Assembly (NCBI GenBank): GCA_902806175.1
Contig: CADCVQ010000087.1
Span: 1 to 64,000, forward strand
Direction: 5' to 3'
DNA length: 64,000 nucleotides
From: an uncultured Solirubrobacteraceae bacterium
Lineage (GTDB): Bacteria; Actinomycetota; Thermoleophilia; Solirubrobacterales; Solirubrobacteraceae
Numbering within the stretch: the stretch's first letter is position 1; each line of letters begins with the position of its first letter. The notes under the pieces were generated by a model that saw nothing but the letters and a program-made list of their open reading frames with translations, ran no database searches and had not been told where the DNA came from. The translations under genes were made by a program, and so were the position numbers. Shown here piece by piece: positions 26,092 through 33,903 of the stretch.

Positions 26092-27024
26092 ATGAGTGTC
26101 ACAGTCGTAGGATCCATCGCGTTTGACGCCGTGCAGACGCCGCACGGCGGTCGCGAGCGCATGCTCGGCGGCGCCGCCGTGCATTTCTCGCTCGCCGCGT
26201 CCTTCTTCGATGACGTCCGCGTCGTCGGTCCCGTCGGCGACGACTTCGGTGACGCCGAGTACGCCGTCCTGCACGGCCGCGGCGTCGACACCGACGACAT
26301 CGAGCACGTTGCCGGCGGCAAGACGTTCTTCTGGAGCGGGGTCTACCACGAGAACATGAACTCGCGCGACACGCTCGAGACGGACCTCAACGTCTTCGAG
26401 ACCTTCGATCCCAAGCTGTCGCGGGAGTCGCTGGACGCCGAGGTGGTGTTCCTCGCGAACATCCTGCCCGCGCTGCAGCTCAACGTCCGCAAGCAGTGCA
26501 ACCGGGCGAAGTTCGTCGCGCTGGACTCGATGGACCTGTGGATCAACATCGCGCGCGAGGCACTCGTCGCGGCGATCTCCGCCGTCGACTGCGTGATCCT
26601 CAACGACTCCGAGGTCGCGCTGCTGACCGGCGAGCGCGAGGTGGTCGCCGGCGCGCGCAAGATCATGCAGCACGGCCCGCAGGCGATGGTCGTCAAGCTC
26701 GGCAAGTACGGCGCCGCGCTGGTCACGCCCGAGGACTCGTTCTGGGTGCCGGCGTTCCCGGTCGACTTCGTCGCCGACCCGACCGGTGCCGGGGACTCGT
26801 TCGCGGGCGGCTTCGTCGGCTGCGTCGCCGCCCACGGCGGCGAAGCGGGCATCGACGTGCTCAAGCTCGCGATGGCCTACGGCACCGCGATCGCCTCCTA
26901 CAACGTCGAGGAGTTCGGCACGGAGCGCGTCGCGCGCCTGACCGGGCCCGAGATCGTCGAGCGCGTCAAGGAGCTGCGGCGGATCACGGCCTTCGACACG
27001 CCCGACGTCACCCTGAAGGGCTGA
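26092..27024 (+). CDS. PfkB-family sugar/nucleoside kinase
   Basis: The 310-residue protein has the PfkB N-terminal glycine motif (RMLGGAAVHFSLAAS) and the C-terminal catalytic motif DPTGAGDSFAGG, where Asp of GAGD is the base that activates the substrate hydroxyl. ILNDSEVALLTG is the usual mid-domain segment. Substrates of the family include ribose, adenosine and fructose-1-phosphate; none can be chosen here. It is divergent from the quinone oxidoreductase and ends at a strong terminator. Confidence 0.9.
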   Translation: MSVTVVGSIAFDAVQTPHGGRERMLGGAAVHFSLAASFFDDVRVVGPVGDDFGDAEYAVLHGRGVDTDDIEHVAGGKTFFWSGVYHENMNSRDTLETDLNVFETFDPKLSRESLDAEVVFLANILPALQLNVRKQCNRAKFVALDSMDLWINIAREALVAAISAVDCVILNDSEVALLTGEREVVAGARKIMQHGPQAMVVKLGKYGAALVTPEDSFWVPAFPVDFVADPTGAGDSFAGGFVGCVAAHGGEAGIDVLKLAMAYGTAIASYNVEEFGTERVARLTGPEIVERVKELRRITAFDTPDVTLKG

Positions 27025-27039
27025 CCGGCCGACGACGAC

Positions 27040-27063
27040 GGCGGGGCCCCGCAGGGCCCCGCC
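27040..27063. terminator. Bidirectional GC-rich terminator
   Basis: GGCGGGGCCC and GGGCCCCGCC form a perfect 10-bp stem with a 4-nt loop, placed between the convergent PfkB and ferritin-like genes 16 nt after one stop and 27 nt from the other. Confidence 0.75.
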
Positions 27064-27089
27064 AGACGGTCGCGGGCGCTCGCGCGCTG

Positions 27090-27764
27090 CTACTTGATGA
27101 AGCCGGTGTCGCCGACGGCCTTGAGGATCGCCCGCTCGGACTTCGGCCTGTCGAACGTGCGCGGCGCCGGGGTGTCGCCGTTGATGAAGCGAATCCACGC
27201 TGCGTGGCGCCCCTCGACGGTGGCGATCGTGCCCGCGGCCGACAGGACGCCGGGCTGCAGGATGTTCTTGACCTGGCCGAGGTAGGCGCTGACGCCCGTG
27301 TCCTCGAGCACCTGCGCGGTCTGGGCGAACTTCGCCTGGTCGGTGACCGTGTCGCCGAAGTCAAACCGCGGCTTCCTGATCGCCTTGGCGCCGAGCGCGC
27401 CCCTGAGGAACGACACGTGCTTGGCCTCGTGATCGGCCACGACCTCGGCGAAGCGCTTGAGGTCGGCGCTGTTGCCGTAGGCGCGGTTGGCGACGGCCCG
27501 CTTGTAGAACTCCGCCTCCAGGAACTCGAGCGTCAGCGCGTAGTTGAGGATCCTCACGTCGTTGGCCTTGGAGCGCCGCGTCGTGGAGATCGCGGCCTCG
27601 GCGCTGGCGAGGAACGTGCCGAACATCGCGCTGCCGGCGAGCAGGCCGCCGCCGGCGAGGGCGCCCTTCTTGAGGAAGTCGCCGCGGTCCAGGCCGATTG
27701 CCTCGGCGGACTCGCGGATCGCGCCGTCGGCGTCGAGGACTTCGAGGTTGAGCTGATGTGACAA
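27090..27764 (-). CDS. Ferritin-like domain protein with export signal
   Basis: The 224-residue protein has an N-terminal region DRGDFLKKGALAGGGLLAGS that resembles a Tat signal but has lost the first arginine, then a four-helix ferritin-like domain with paired Glu/His segments (ALTLEFLEAEFYK, VADHEAKHVSFL, VEGRHAAWIR). Exported ferritin-like proteins of this type (Ferritin_2) are common in actinobacteria; iron storage is unproven. The start is the TTG at 27764: AGGAGG lies 8 nt upstream (27773-27778), while the longer ATG reading to 27839 overlaps the cupredoxin gene. It follows that gene by 29 nt. Confidence 0.85.
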   Translation of the reverse strand: MSHQLNLEVLDADGAIRESAEAIGLDRGDFLKKGALAGGGLLAGSAMFGTFLASAEAAISTTRRSKANDVRILNYALTLEFLEAEFYKRAVANRAYGNSADLKRFAEVVADHEAKHVSFLRGALGAKAIRKPRFDFGDTVTDQAKFAQTAQVLEDTGVSAYLGQVKNILQPGVLSAAGTIATVEGRHAAWIRFINGDTPAPRTFDRPKSERAILKAVGDTGFIK

Positions 27765-27793
27765 GGGGGTTTCCTCCTGGGAATGGTCTAATT

Positions 27794-28156
27794 TCAGCGG
27801 ACGATGATTCGCCCGGTCATGCCGGGGTGAAGCGTGCACTCGAAGCGGTACGTGCCGGCACGCGTGAACGTCCGCGAGACCAAGCCGGAGGCCCGGTCAG
27901 CGATCGTCTTGAAGCGCCGGCGCGTCGTGCTCGTCACGTTGTGCGTCGTCCCGTCGTCGCGGAACGCGAAGGCGACCTTCGTCGCCTTGGAGACCGAGAG
28001 GCTCCTGGGGGCGAAGGCGATGTCCTCGAGGGTCACGGTCTTCGACCCGGTTGCACCTGCCACGCCGGTCACGGGAACAACGGCGGCCACGAGCGCGAGG
28101 CCGACCATCGGGTAGAGCCTGCCCCTGCTGCGGCGAGCTTGTGGGTTCTGCGACAT
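27794..28156 (-). CDS. Secreted cupredoxin (plastocyanin/azurin-like)
   Basis: The 120-residue precursor has a signal peptide (about 1-36) and a type 1 copper fold. The first copper histidine is in DDGTTHNV, and the Cys-His-Met cluster is in RFECTLHPGMTGRIIV. It is a likely extracytoplasmic electron carrier. It is transcribed just ahead of the ferritin-like gene, so the two may act together in metal or electron handling outside the membrane; that link is inference. Confidence 0.88.
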   Translation of the reverse strand: MSQNPQARRSRGRLYPMVGLALVAAVVPVTGVAGATGSKTVTLEDIAFAPRSLSVSKATKVAFAFRDDGTTHNVTSTTRRRFKTIADRASGLVSRTFTRAGTYRFECTLHPGMTGRIIVR

Positions 28157-28267
28157 CGGGGTGGAATGCGCCGCGTCTGCGAGAACGGATCACCCGCTGG
28201 ACGCTCGGTGGCGCCCGTATGGCGCGTTGACGCCCCCATCAAAGATGCGTTACCGGCGCATGCTGGG

Positions 28268-28273
28268 TATCGT
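28268..28273 (+). promoter_or_regulatory. -10 box TATCGT
   Basis: TATCGT ends 9 nt before the ATG at 28283, consistent with a nearly leaderless message for the small membrane protein. Confidence 0.45.
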
Positions 28274-28282
28274 CATCGGCGG

Positions 28283-28561
28283 ATGAGCGCGACCTTCATC
28301 TTCCTCATGCTCGTGCTGAAGCTGCCGATCGTCGGCCTCTTCTACATCGTGTGGTGGGCCGTGCAATCGCCACCCGAGCCGGAGCCGGTGAACGACGAGG
28401 ACGGCGGCTCCAAGCGGCCGCTCAGCCCGCGCCCGCGCCACCCCCATCCGCGCCCGGCACTCCCGCGCAACCCGCGCCGCGGGCCGCACGGCACGCCGCC
28501 GCTCGCCCCGCCGCCGCGCGTGCGCACGGTCGTCGCGCGCGGGCGCCGCGTCGCGCGTTAG
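28283..28561 (+). CDS. Small membrane protein with Pro/Arg-rich tail
   Basis: The 92-residue product has one N-terminal transmembrane helix (FIFLMLVLKLPIVGLFYIVW) and a cytoplasmic tail that is acidic, then strongly Pro/Arg-rich. I do not recognise a named family. The ATG at 28283 is supported by a -10 box 9 nt upstream; the frame extends further but across the promoter. Confidence 0.6.
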   Translation: MSATFIFLMLVLKLPIVGLFYIVWWAVQSPPEPEPVNDEDGGSKRPLSPRPRHPHPRPALPRNPRRGPHGTPPLAPPPRVRTVVARGRRVAR

Positions 28562-28570
28562 ACGCGCCTC

Positions 28571-28576
28571 TAGACT
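28571..28576 (+). promoter_or_regulatory. -10 box TAGACT for dcd
   Basis: TAGACT ends 9 nt before the ATG of dcd and begins 9 nt after the upstream stop, so dcd has its own promoter. Confidence 0.45.
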
Positions 28577-28585
28577 CGCGAGCGC

Positions 28586-29215
28586 ATGAGCGCCCCGACC
28601 TCGGTCCTCTCGGACGGCACGATTCTGCGCTTGGTGGAGGAGGGGCGGATCACGATCGCGCCGTGGGACCCCGCGATGGTGCAGCCCGCGAGCGTCGACC
28701 TGCGCATGGGCAACACGTTTCGCGTGTTCCACAACCACCGCACGGCCGCCATCGACCTGGCGGCGCTGCCGCCGAACCTCACCGAGCAGATACAGATCAC
28801 CGACGAGGAGCCGTTCGTCATCCACCCCGGCGAGTTCGTCCTCGGGCGCACGCTGGAGTGGGTCGAGCTACCCGACGACGTCGTGGCGCGCATCGAGGGC
28901 AAGTCCTCGCTCGGACGGCTGGGGCTGATCGTGCACGCGACGGCGGGCTTCGTCGATCCGGGCTGGAAGGGGACGCTGACGCTCGAGATCACGAACCTCA
29001 CGCGCGTGCCGATCAAGGTGTGGGCGGGAAAGCCGATCGCGCAGCTGTCGTTCATGACGCTCGATGCGCCCGCGCTGCGGCCGTACGGCCATCCCGAGCT
29101 CGGCAGCCACTACCACGGGCAGGTCGACGCGACCGAGAGCCGCTATGAGGGCGGGCCGGCGGGGACCGATGCCGCCGCGGGTGGGCCGGCGGGTGATAAG
29201 GTCGCGCCGCCATGA
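28586..29215 (+). CDS. dcd: dCTP deaminase
   Basis: The 209-residue protein fits dCTP deaminase, which supplies dUTP for thymidylate synthesis (some actinobacterial forms also have dUTPase activity). ILRLVEEGRITI, QPASVDLRMGN, the nucleotide-binding RIEGKSSLGRLG and FVDPGWKGTLTLEITN with the catalytic Glu are all in place. The C-terminus beyond about 190 is a Gly/Ala-rich tail longer than usual. It overlaps the next gene by ATGA. Confidence 0.94.
   Translation: MSAPTSVLSDGTILRLVEEGRITIAPWDPAMVQPASVDLRMGNTFRVFHNHRTAAIDLAALPPNLTEQIQITDEEPFVIHPGEFVLGRTLEWVELPDDVVARIEGKSSLGRLGLIVHATAGFVDPGWKGTLTLEITNLTRVPIKVWAGKPIAQLSFMTLDAPALRPYGHPELGSHYHGQVDATESRYEGGPAGTDAAAGGPAGDKVAPP
29197..29202 (+). promoter_or_regulatory. 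Internal -10 box TAAGGT
   Basis: TAAGGT lies inside the end of dcd, 9 nt before the ATG at 29212, and could give the two small downstream genes a transcript of their own. Confidence 0.35.
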
Positions 29216-29463
29216 GCGTCCTGGCCACGATCCTCGCCGCTGCCGCCGAGGCCGGTGAGCACGCCGCTGACGAAGAGCACAAGTCCGAGGCGCCGTTCTT
29301 CTGGATCGGCGGTGCGCTGGCGCTCTTCGCGGTCGTCATCAGCGTCGTCGGATTCAAGAAGCCCGACTTCCCGGGCAGCGCCGGCGCCGCCCGCGGCGTG
29401 ATGACGCTCGGCATCACGCTCACCGTGGCGACGATGGCCAGCATCATCTATGTCGCCTCCTGA
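29212..29463 (+). CDS. Small two-helix membrane protein
   Basis: The 83-residue product has an acidic stretch (about 14-26) and two transmembrane helices (FFWIGGALALFAVVISVVGF and a second over about 60-82). No family is recognised. It overlaps dcd by 4 nt and the following gene by 14 nt, so it belongs to that operon. Confidence 0.65.
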   Translation: MSVLATILAAAAEAGEHAADEEHKSEAPFFWIGGALALFAVVISVVGFKKPDFPGSAGAARGVMTLGITLTVATMASIIYVAS

Positions 29464-29803
29464 CCTCGCCGACGACGGCTACGCGATCTCCTACAAGGTG
29501 CTCGAGCGCGGCACGCCCGTCGTCGACCGCGACGGCGGCGAGATCGGCACCGTGCGCGAGGTCCTCGAGAACAAGGCCGAGCACATCTTCGACGGGCTCG
29601 TGCTGGACACGCCGGGCGGCCAGCGCTTCGTCGACGCACCCGAGGTGGCGCGCATCGCGGAGCGTCGCGTGACGCTCACGCTCGACGGCGAGGGCGCGGC
29701 GGCGCTGCCCGAACGCGACGCCGCGGGCGCCGCGACGTTCAGCGCAAACGTCAAGGGCGGGCGGCTCAGCCGCTTCCTCGGCGGCGGCTGGAAACGAGAC
29801 TAA
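29450..29803 (+). CDS. PRC-barrel-like / DUF2171-type protein
   Basis: The 117-residue protein contains one small beta-barrel-like unit: GTPVVDRDGGEIGTVREVL, then HIFDGLVLDTP and RFVDAPEVARI. This is the PRC-barrel/DUF2171 pattern found in ribosome maturation and photosynthetic reaction-centre H subunits and in many small stress proteins. The function here is unknown. Its start overlaps the upstream gene by 14 nt. Confidence 0.6.
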   Translation: MSPPDLADDGYAISYKVLERGTPVVDRDGGEIGTVREVLENKAEHIFDGLVLDTPGGQRFVDAPEVARIAERRVTLTLDGEGAAALPERDAAGAATFSANVKGGRLSRFLGGGWKRD

Positions 29804-29860
29804 TTCTCACGTAGCAGGAATTTCACACGTCGCACGCGCGTATTTCGAGCTTCTGGCGTG

Positions 29861-29866
29861 CATAAT
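29861..29866 (+). promoter_or_regulatory. -10 box CATAAT for gltA
   Basis: CATAAT, in an A/T-richer patch of a 71-nt gap, ends 8 nt before the GTG of citrate synthase. No ribosome-binding site separates them, so the transcript is probably leaderless. Confidence 0.55.
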
Positions 29867-29874
29867 CGGACGCT

Positions 29875-31230
<1,356 letters not shown>

Positions 31231-31239
31231 GGCACGCGC

Positions 31240-31461
31240 TCAGGCCTCGCCGACGCGGAAGCTGCGGCTGCGCGCTCGCAGGGCGAGCGCCGCCGCAGCG
31301 ACGACGAGCACGACCCCCGCACCCGACACGGCGAACGCCGCGCGCGGGGAGACGGCGGCCGTCAGCCGCGCGCGGGTGCGAGCGCGCGCCGGGACCGGCG
31401 CACTGGCCGGAGTGGCGAGGAAGGCCGGCCGCGTACGGTCGTGGCGCCGATGTAGCGTCAT
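31240..31461 (-). CDS. Possible small single-helix membrane protein
   Basis: The frame convergent with gltA ends in a clear transmembrane helix (FAVSGAGVVLVVAAAALAL) followed by RARSRSFRVGEA, which looks like a genuine C-terminal anchor. The N-terminal part is Ala/Arg/Pro-rich and the only start lies inside the palindromic repeat at 31438-31482, so the gene may be truncated or the start wrong. Confidence 0.3.
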   Translation of the reverse strand: MTLHRRHDRTRPAFLATPASAPVPARARTRARLTAAVSPRAAFAVSGAGVVLVVAAAALALRARSRSFRVGEA

Positions 31462-31482
31462 AGGCAGCAATTGCGCCACGAC
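31438..31482. repeat. 45-nt palindromic repeat, copy 1
   Basis: Ends are a perfect 10-nt inverted repeat, GTCGTGGCGC and GCGCCACGAC. The interior differs from copy 2 at six positions. Lies in the gap between gltA and the next plus-strand gene. Confidence 0.8.
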
Positions 31483-31498
31483 GCTTCTTGATGGCGGC

Positions 31499-31543
31499 GT
31501 CGTGGCGCCGATGCAGCGCCATGCGCAGCACATGCGCCACGAC
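31499..31543. repeat. 45-nt palindromic repeat, copy 2
   Basis: Same 45-nt length and same terminal 10-nt arms as copy 1 (39 of 45 identical), starting 61 nt later. In this copy the interior is also nearly self-complementary (TGC-a-GCGC-cat-GCGC-a-GCA), so the whole unit can fold into one long hairpin. Confidence 0.8.
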
Positions 31544-31582
31544 CCGCCCGCGCGAGCGAACGCGTGCGCTGCCCCCGCGGGC

Positions 31583-31588
31583 TAGCAT
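31583..31588 (+). promoter_or_regulatory. -10 box TAGCAT
   Basis: TAGCAT ends 9 nt before the ATG at 31598. Confidence 0.45.
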
Positions 31589-31597
31589 CGCCCGCCG

Positions 31598-31951
31598 ATG
31601 GCGTACACCGTGACGATCCGTGTCGGGCCGAAGATCACGCGCTCGCGCCACGCGGCGCTCGACGACGCGATCGACGCGCTCGAACGCGAGCTCACGACGC
31701 TCGGACCGGCGGCGCGCCGCACGACGAAGAAGGCGCTGACGCGCGAATACGAGCCGGTGGCGCAGGTCGCCGCCCGCGGCGAGCTGTCGGGCCCGTCGCG
31801 GATCAACCCGCGCGTGCGCGCCGGTGCCGATGTCCGCGGCGACGGCTCGATCGAGGTCTATCGCGGCAAGGTCCGGCGCGAGGTCATCGAGCGCGAGAAC
31901 CGCGAGACGCCGTTTGACACGCTGCGCCGGGCGCTCGGAGCGGGCACGTGA
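31598..31951 (+). CDS. Conserved-looking hypothetical protein
   Basis: The 117-residue basic protein has an N-terminal strand (YTVTIRVGPKITRSRHAAL) and a long helix (about 20-60) and no membrane segment. I do not recognise a family. It overlaps the next gene by GTGA, which supports both as real and co-translated. Confidence 0.6.
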   Translation: MAYTVTIRVGPKITRSRHAALDDAIDALERELTTLGPAARRTTKKALTREYEPVAQVAARGELSGPSRINPRVRAGADVRGDGSIEVYRGKVRREVIERENRETPFDTLRRALGAGT

Positions 31952-32367
31952 CGCCGGGCCGCCTCGTGCAGCAGACCGCGGACGAGTGGGTCCCGCTGGT
32001 GATGCGGTACGTGGCCGTCCTGGACCTGAGCGCCGAGGAGCTGAGCGCGAGGTTCGGCTGGACGTGGGCGGAGGGCGAGGAGGAGGGCCTCGGCACGATG
32101 AAGTACGCGGGCCTGGCCTACGACGGCCGCTCGCGCTATGTCCTGATCGCGTCCGTCGCCAACCCAGCGCTCGGCGTCGCTCTGGAGGCCGCCGAGTACG
32201 AGGACCCGGCGCAGGCGCGGGCGGACTTCCTCGCCGCGCTGGACCTCGCGCCGTCGATCTTCCTGTCGATCCGCGAGGGCGACGACTGGTTTGAGCGGTG
32301 GGAGGACAGCAAGCCGTTTCGCGAAGCGGGCGGCGGCGCCGGTCGCCGCAGCGCAACCGACGGTTAA
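31948..32367 (+). CDS. Hypothetical protein
   Basis: The 139-residue acidic protein has no signal peptide or membrane segment; segments such as WVPLVMRYVAVLDL and FGWTWAEGEEEGLGTMKYA look like a compact alpha/beta domain. No family is recognised. GTG start, 4-nt overlap with the gene before. Confidence 0.6.
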   Translation: MTPGRLVQQTADEWVPLVMRYVAVLDLSAEELSARFGWTWAEGEEEGLGTMKYAGLAYDGRSRYVLIASVANPALGVALEAAEYEDPAQARADFLAALDLAPSIFLSIREGDDWFERWEDSKPFREAGGGAGRRSATDG

Positions 32368-32433
32368 CGGGCCGCGGGGAGATGGACCGCGTCGGGCAGA
32401 TGGCGCCGACCGGCGATCCGGCACGACCCCACA

Positions 32434-32456
32434 GAACTTCCGGCCGTGTGTACTAG
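32434..32456. repeat. Single arm of the terminator-type repeat
   Basis: GAACTTCCGGCCG-t-GTGTACTAG matches 22 of 23 nt of one arm of the symmetrical terminator at 22851-22912 (reverse complement of its left arm). No second arm is found nearby, so it cannot fold in the same way. Confidence 0.7.
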
Positions 32457-32508
32457 CGCGCCACGGTGAGCGGGTACCCGGCGCGCGACATCAACACGGG
32501 AGGTCGCA

Positions 32509-32667
32509 ATGTACGACGAGCACAAGCCACCGGAGGACGACGAGGCGGCCGACGTCTCGGCAGCCGGCGAGGCGGCATCCGCAACCCCCGGCGCGACGCT
32601 CGGCCACGATCCGGACCCCGATCTGATCGAAGCGGCAAACGCCGCCCAGAAGCCTGACGACGAGTAG
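32509..32667 (+). CDS. Small acidic protein of 52 residues
   Basis: The ATG at 32509 follows an ideal GGGAGG ribosome site by 7 nt and opens a 52-codon frame ending in TAG at 32665. The product is strongly acidic and Ala-rich (MYDEHKPPEDDEAADVSAAG at its start, QKPDDE at its end), likely disordered. A perfect hairpin terminator follows 27 nt downstream. No family is recognised. Confidence 0.6.
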   Translation: MYDEHKPPEDDEAADVSAAGEAASATPGATLGHDPDPDLIEAANAAQKPDDE

Positions 32668-32694
32668 GAGCGCTGCCCTGCGCTCGACCGTTGA

Positions 32695-32719
32695 CGTGGC
32701 CGGCCGGCGGCCGGCCACG
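32695..32719 (+). terminator. Hairpin terminator after the small acidic gene
   Basis: CGTGGCCGGCC and GGCCGGCCACG form a perfect 11-bp stem with a GGC loop. No U-tract follows, as is common in GC-rich actinobacteria. Confidence 0.65.
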
Positions 32720-32828
32720 CACGGTGCCAGGTCGGCGCCGCGCTCAGGCCTCGCCAGCGCGACATGCCCGGATCGGGCGGCACATCGCGCCCAGGCTGAT
32801 GACGAAGCAGGGCGACGCTCGCTGGTGT

Positions 32829-33029
32829 TCAGGGCAGCGCCACGTAGTGCCCGAGGAACGCTCGCGCGGACTCTGTGTCCAGCCGGTAGACCACGTTCGT
32901 CGCGCGGCACACCATGTCGCCCGTGATCGTGATCGCCGCGAGGATCTGTGTGTCGCCGAGGCAGATCGGGCCGCCGGAGTCGCCGAAGCAGGTGCCGCCG
33001 TTGCCCGTCGACGCGCTCTGGTTGATCCG
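32829..33029 (-). pseudogene. C-terminal remnant of a trypsin-like serine protease
   Basis: Read on the minus strand, the 66 codons before the TGA at 32829 encode NGGTCFGDSGGPICLGD, the S1-family segment around the catalytic serine, followed by a normal protease tail (ITITGDMVCRATNVVYRLD and FLGHYVALP). An in-frame TAG (33030-33032) lies just before it and the PfkB gene only 32 nt further, so the His and Asp parts of the triad are absent. It is a deletion remnant, not a functional enzyme. Confidence 0.85.
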
Positions 33030-33061
33030 CTACCCAGCGGTCCCCCGTGCCATGGCGCGTC

Positions 33062-33883
33062 TCACTCGAGCACGAGCTGACCCGCGAACGGACCGCGCCC
33101 GCACAGGCACGCGGCTCCGCAGCGCGCGCCGAGGTCGATCGCCTCGGCAAGCTGCATCCCTGATCCGAGGCCGAAGGCCAGCGCCGCCGCGAAGGAATCG
33201 CCGCAGCCGTAGGCGTCGACCGGCGCACCGGGCAGTGCGGTCGCTTCCCACGAGCCCGAGGTCTCACCGGTCCACGCTCCGCCGGCCGCGCCGCGCGTGC
33301 TGACGACGAAGCGCGGCGCCGGGTCGAGCATGCCCGGCTCGTAGGCTTCGCCCGGATCGGACGCGCTGTGGACGAGGACGTCGAGCTGCACGCCCGACGC
33401 GGCGAGCGCCTCCATCGCGCGCGGCGTGGCGACGAGCACGCGCGCCGCCCGGGCCGCGCGCACCGCCGCGGGATCGCCGCCGGTCAGGTAGATGCCATCC
33501 AGCTGCCCGAGGTCGTCCCACGGCAGCGGGTCGGAGGACCACGGCACGATCCGGTCGCCGAGCACCGTGATCGTCCGCTCGCCGGCGCTGTCGAGGAAGG
33601 TGAACGTGCGTCGCTGCGCCATCTGCCGTTGCGCGGCGTGGACCTCGACGCCGAGCTCCTCGAGCCGGCGCACCACATGCGTCGCCGCGTCGTCGTCGCC
33701 CACCGCCGTGAGAAAGCGCGCGGCGCCCGCCAGCTTCTGCAGCTGCACGACGGCGACGGCGCCGCCACCGGCCGGCTCGGAGAACATCTCGCGCGCGTGG
33801 ACGATCTCGCCGGTGACCGGCACGCGGTCGACGACCGCGAACTGCACCAACTCCACGTGGCCGACGACGCCGACGCTGGTCAT
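33062..33883 (-). CDS. PfkB-family carbohydrate kinase
   Basis: The 273-residue protein has the PfkB glycine motif (GGGAVAVVQLQKLAG), RTFTFLDSAGERTI and the catalytic segment VDAYGCGDSFAAAL, where GCGD replaces the usual GAGD; the base Asp is kept. It lies 20 nt after the last mce gene on the same strand and is probably the final gene of that operon, although nothing else links it to lipid transport. Substrate unknown. Confidence 0.85.
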   Translation of the reverse strand: MTSVGVVGHVELVQFAVVDRVPVTGEIVHAREMFSEPAGGGAVAVVQLQKLAGAARFLTAVGDDDAATHVVRRLEELGVEVHAAQRQMAQRRTFTFLDSAGERTITVLGDRIVPWSSDPLPWDDLGQLDGIYLTGGDPAAVRAARAARVLVATPRAMEALAASGVQLDVLVHSASDPGEAYEPGMLDPAPRFVVSTRGAAGGAWTGETSGSWEATALPGAPVDAYGCGDSFAAALAFGLGSGMQLAEAIDLGARCGAACLCGRGPFAGQLVLE

Positions 33884-33903
33884 CGTCAGCCTCGCCGCTC
33901 GGC

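Noticed and set aside
25060-27198. 712-codon minus-strand frame covering the PfkB gene
   Set aside because: Only the part from 26013 resembles a protein family; the rest is antisense to a clear PfkB kinase.
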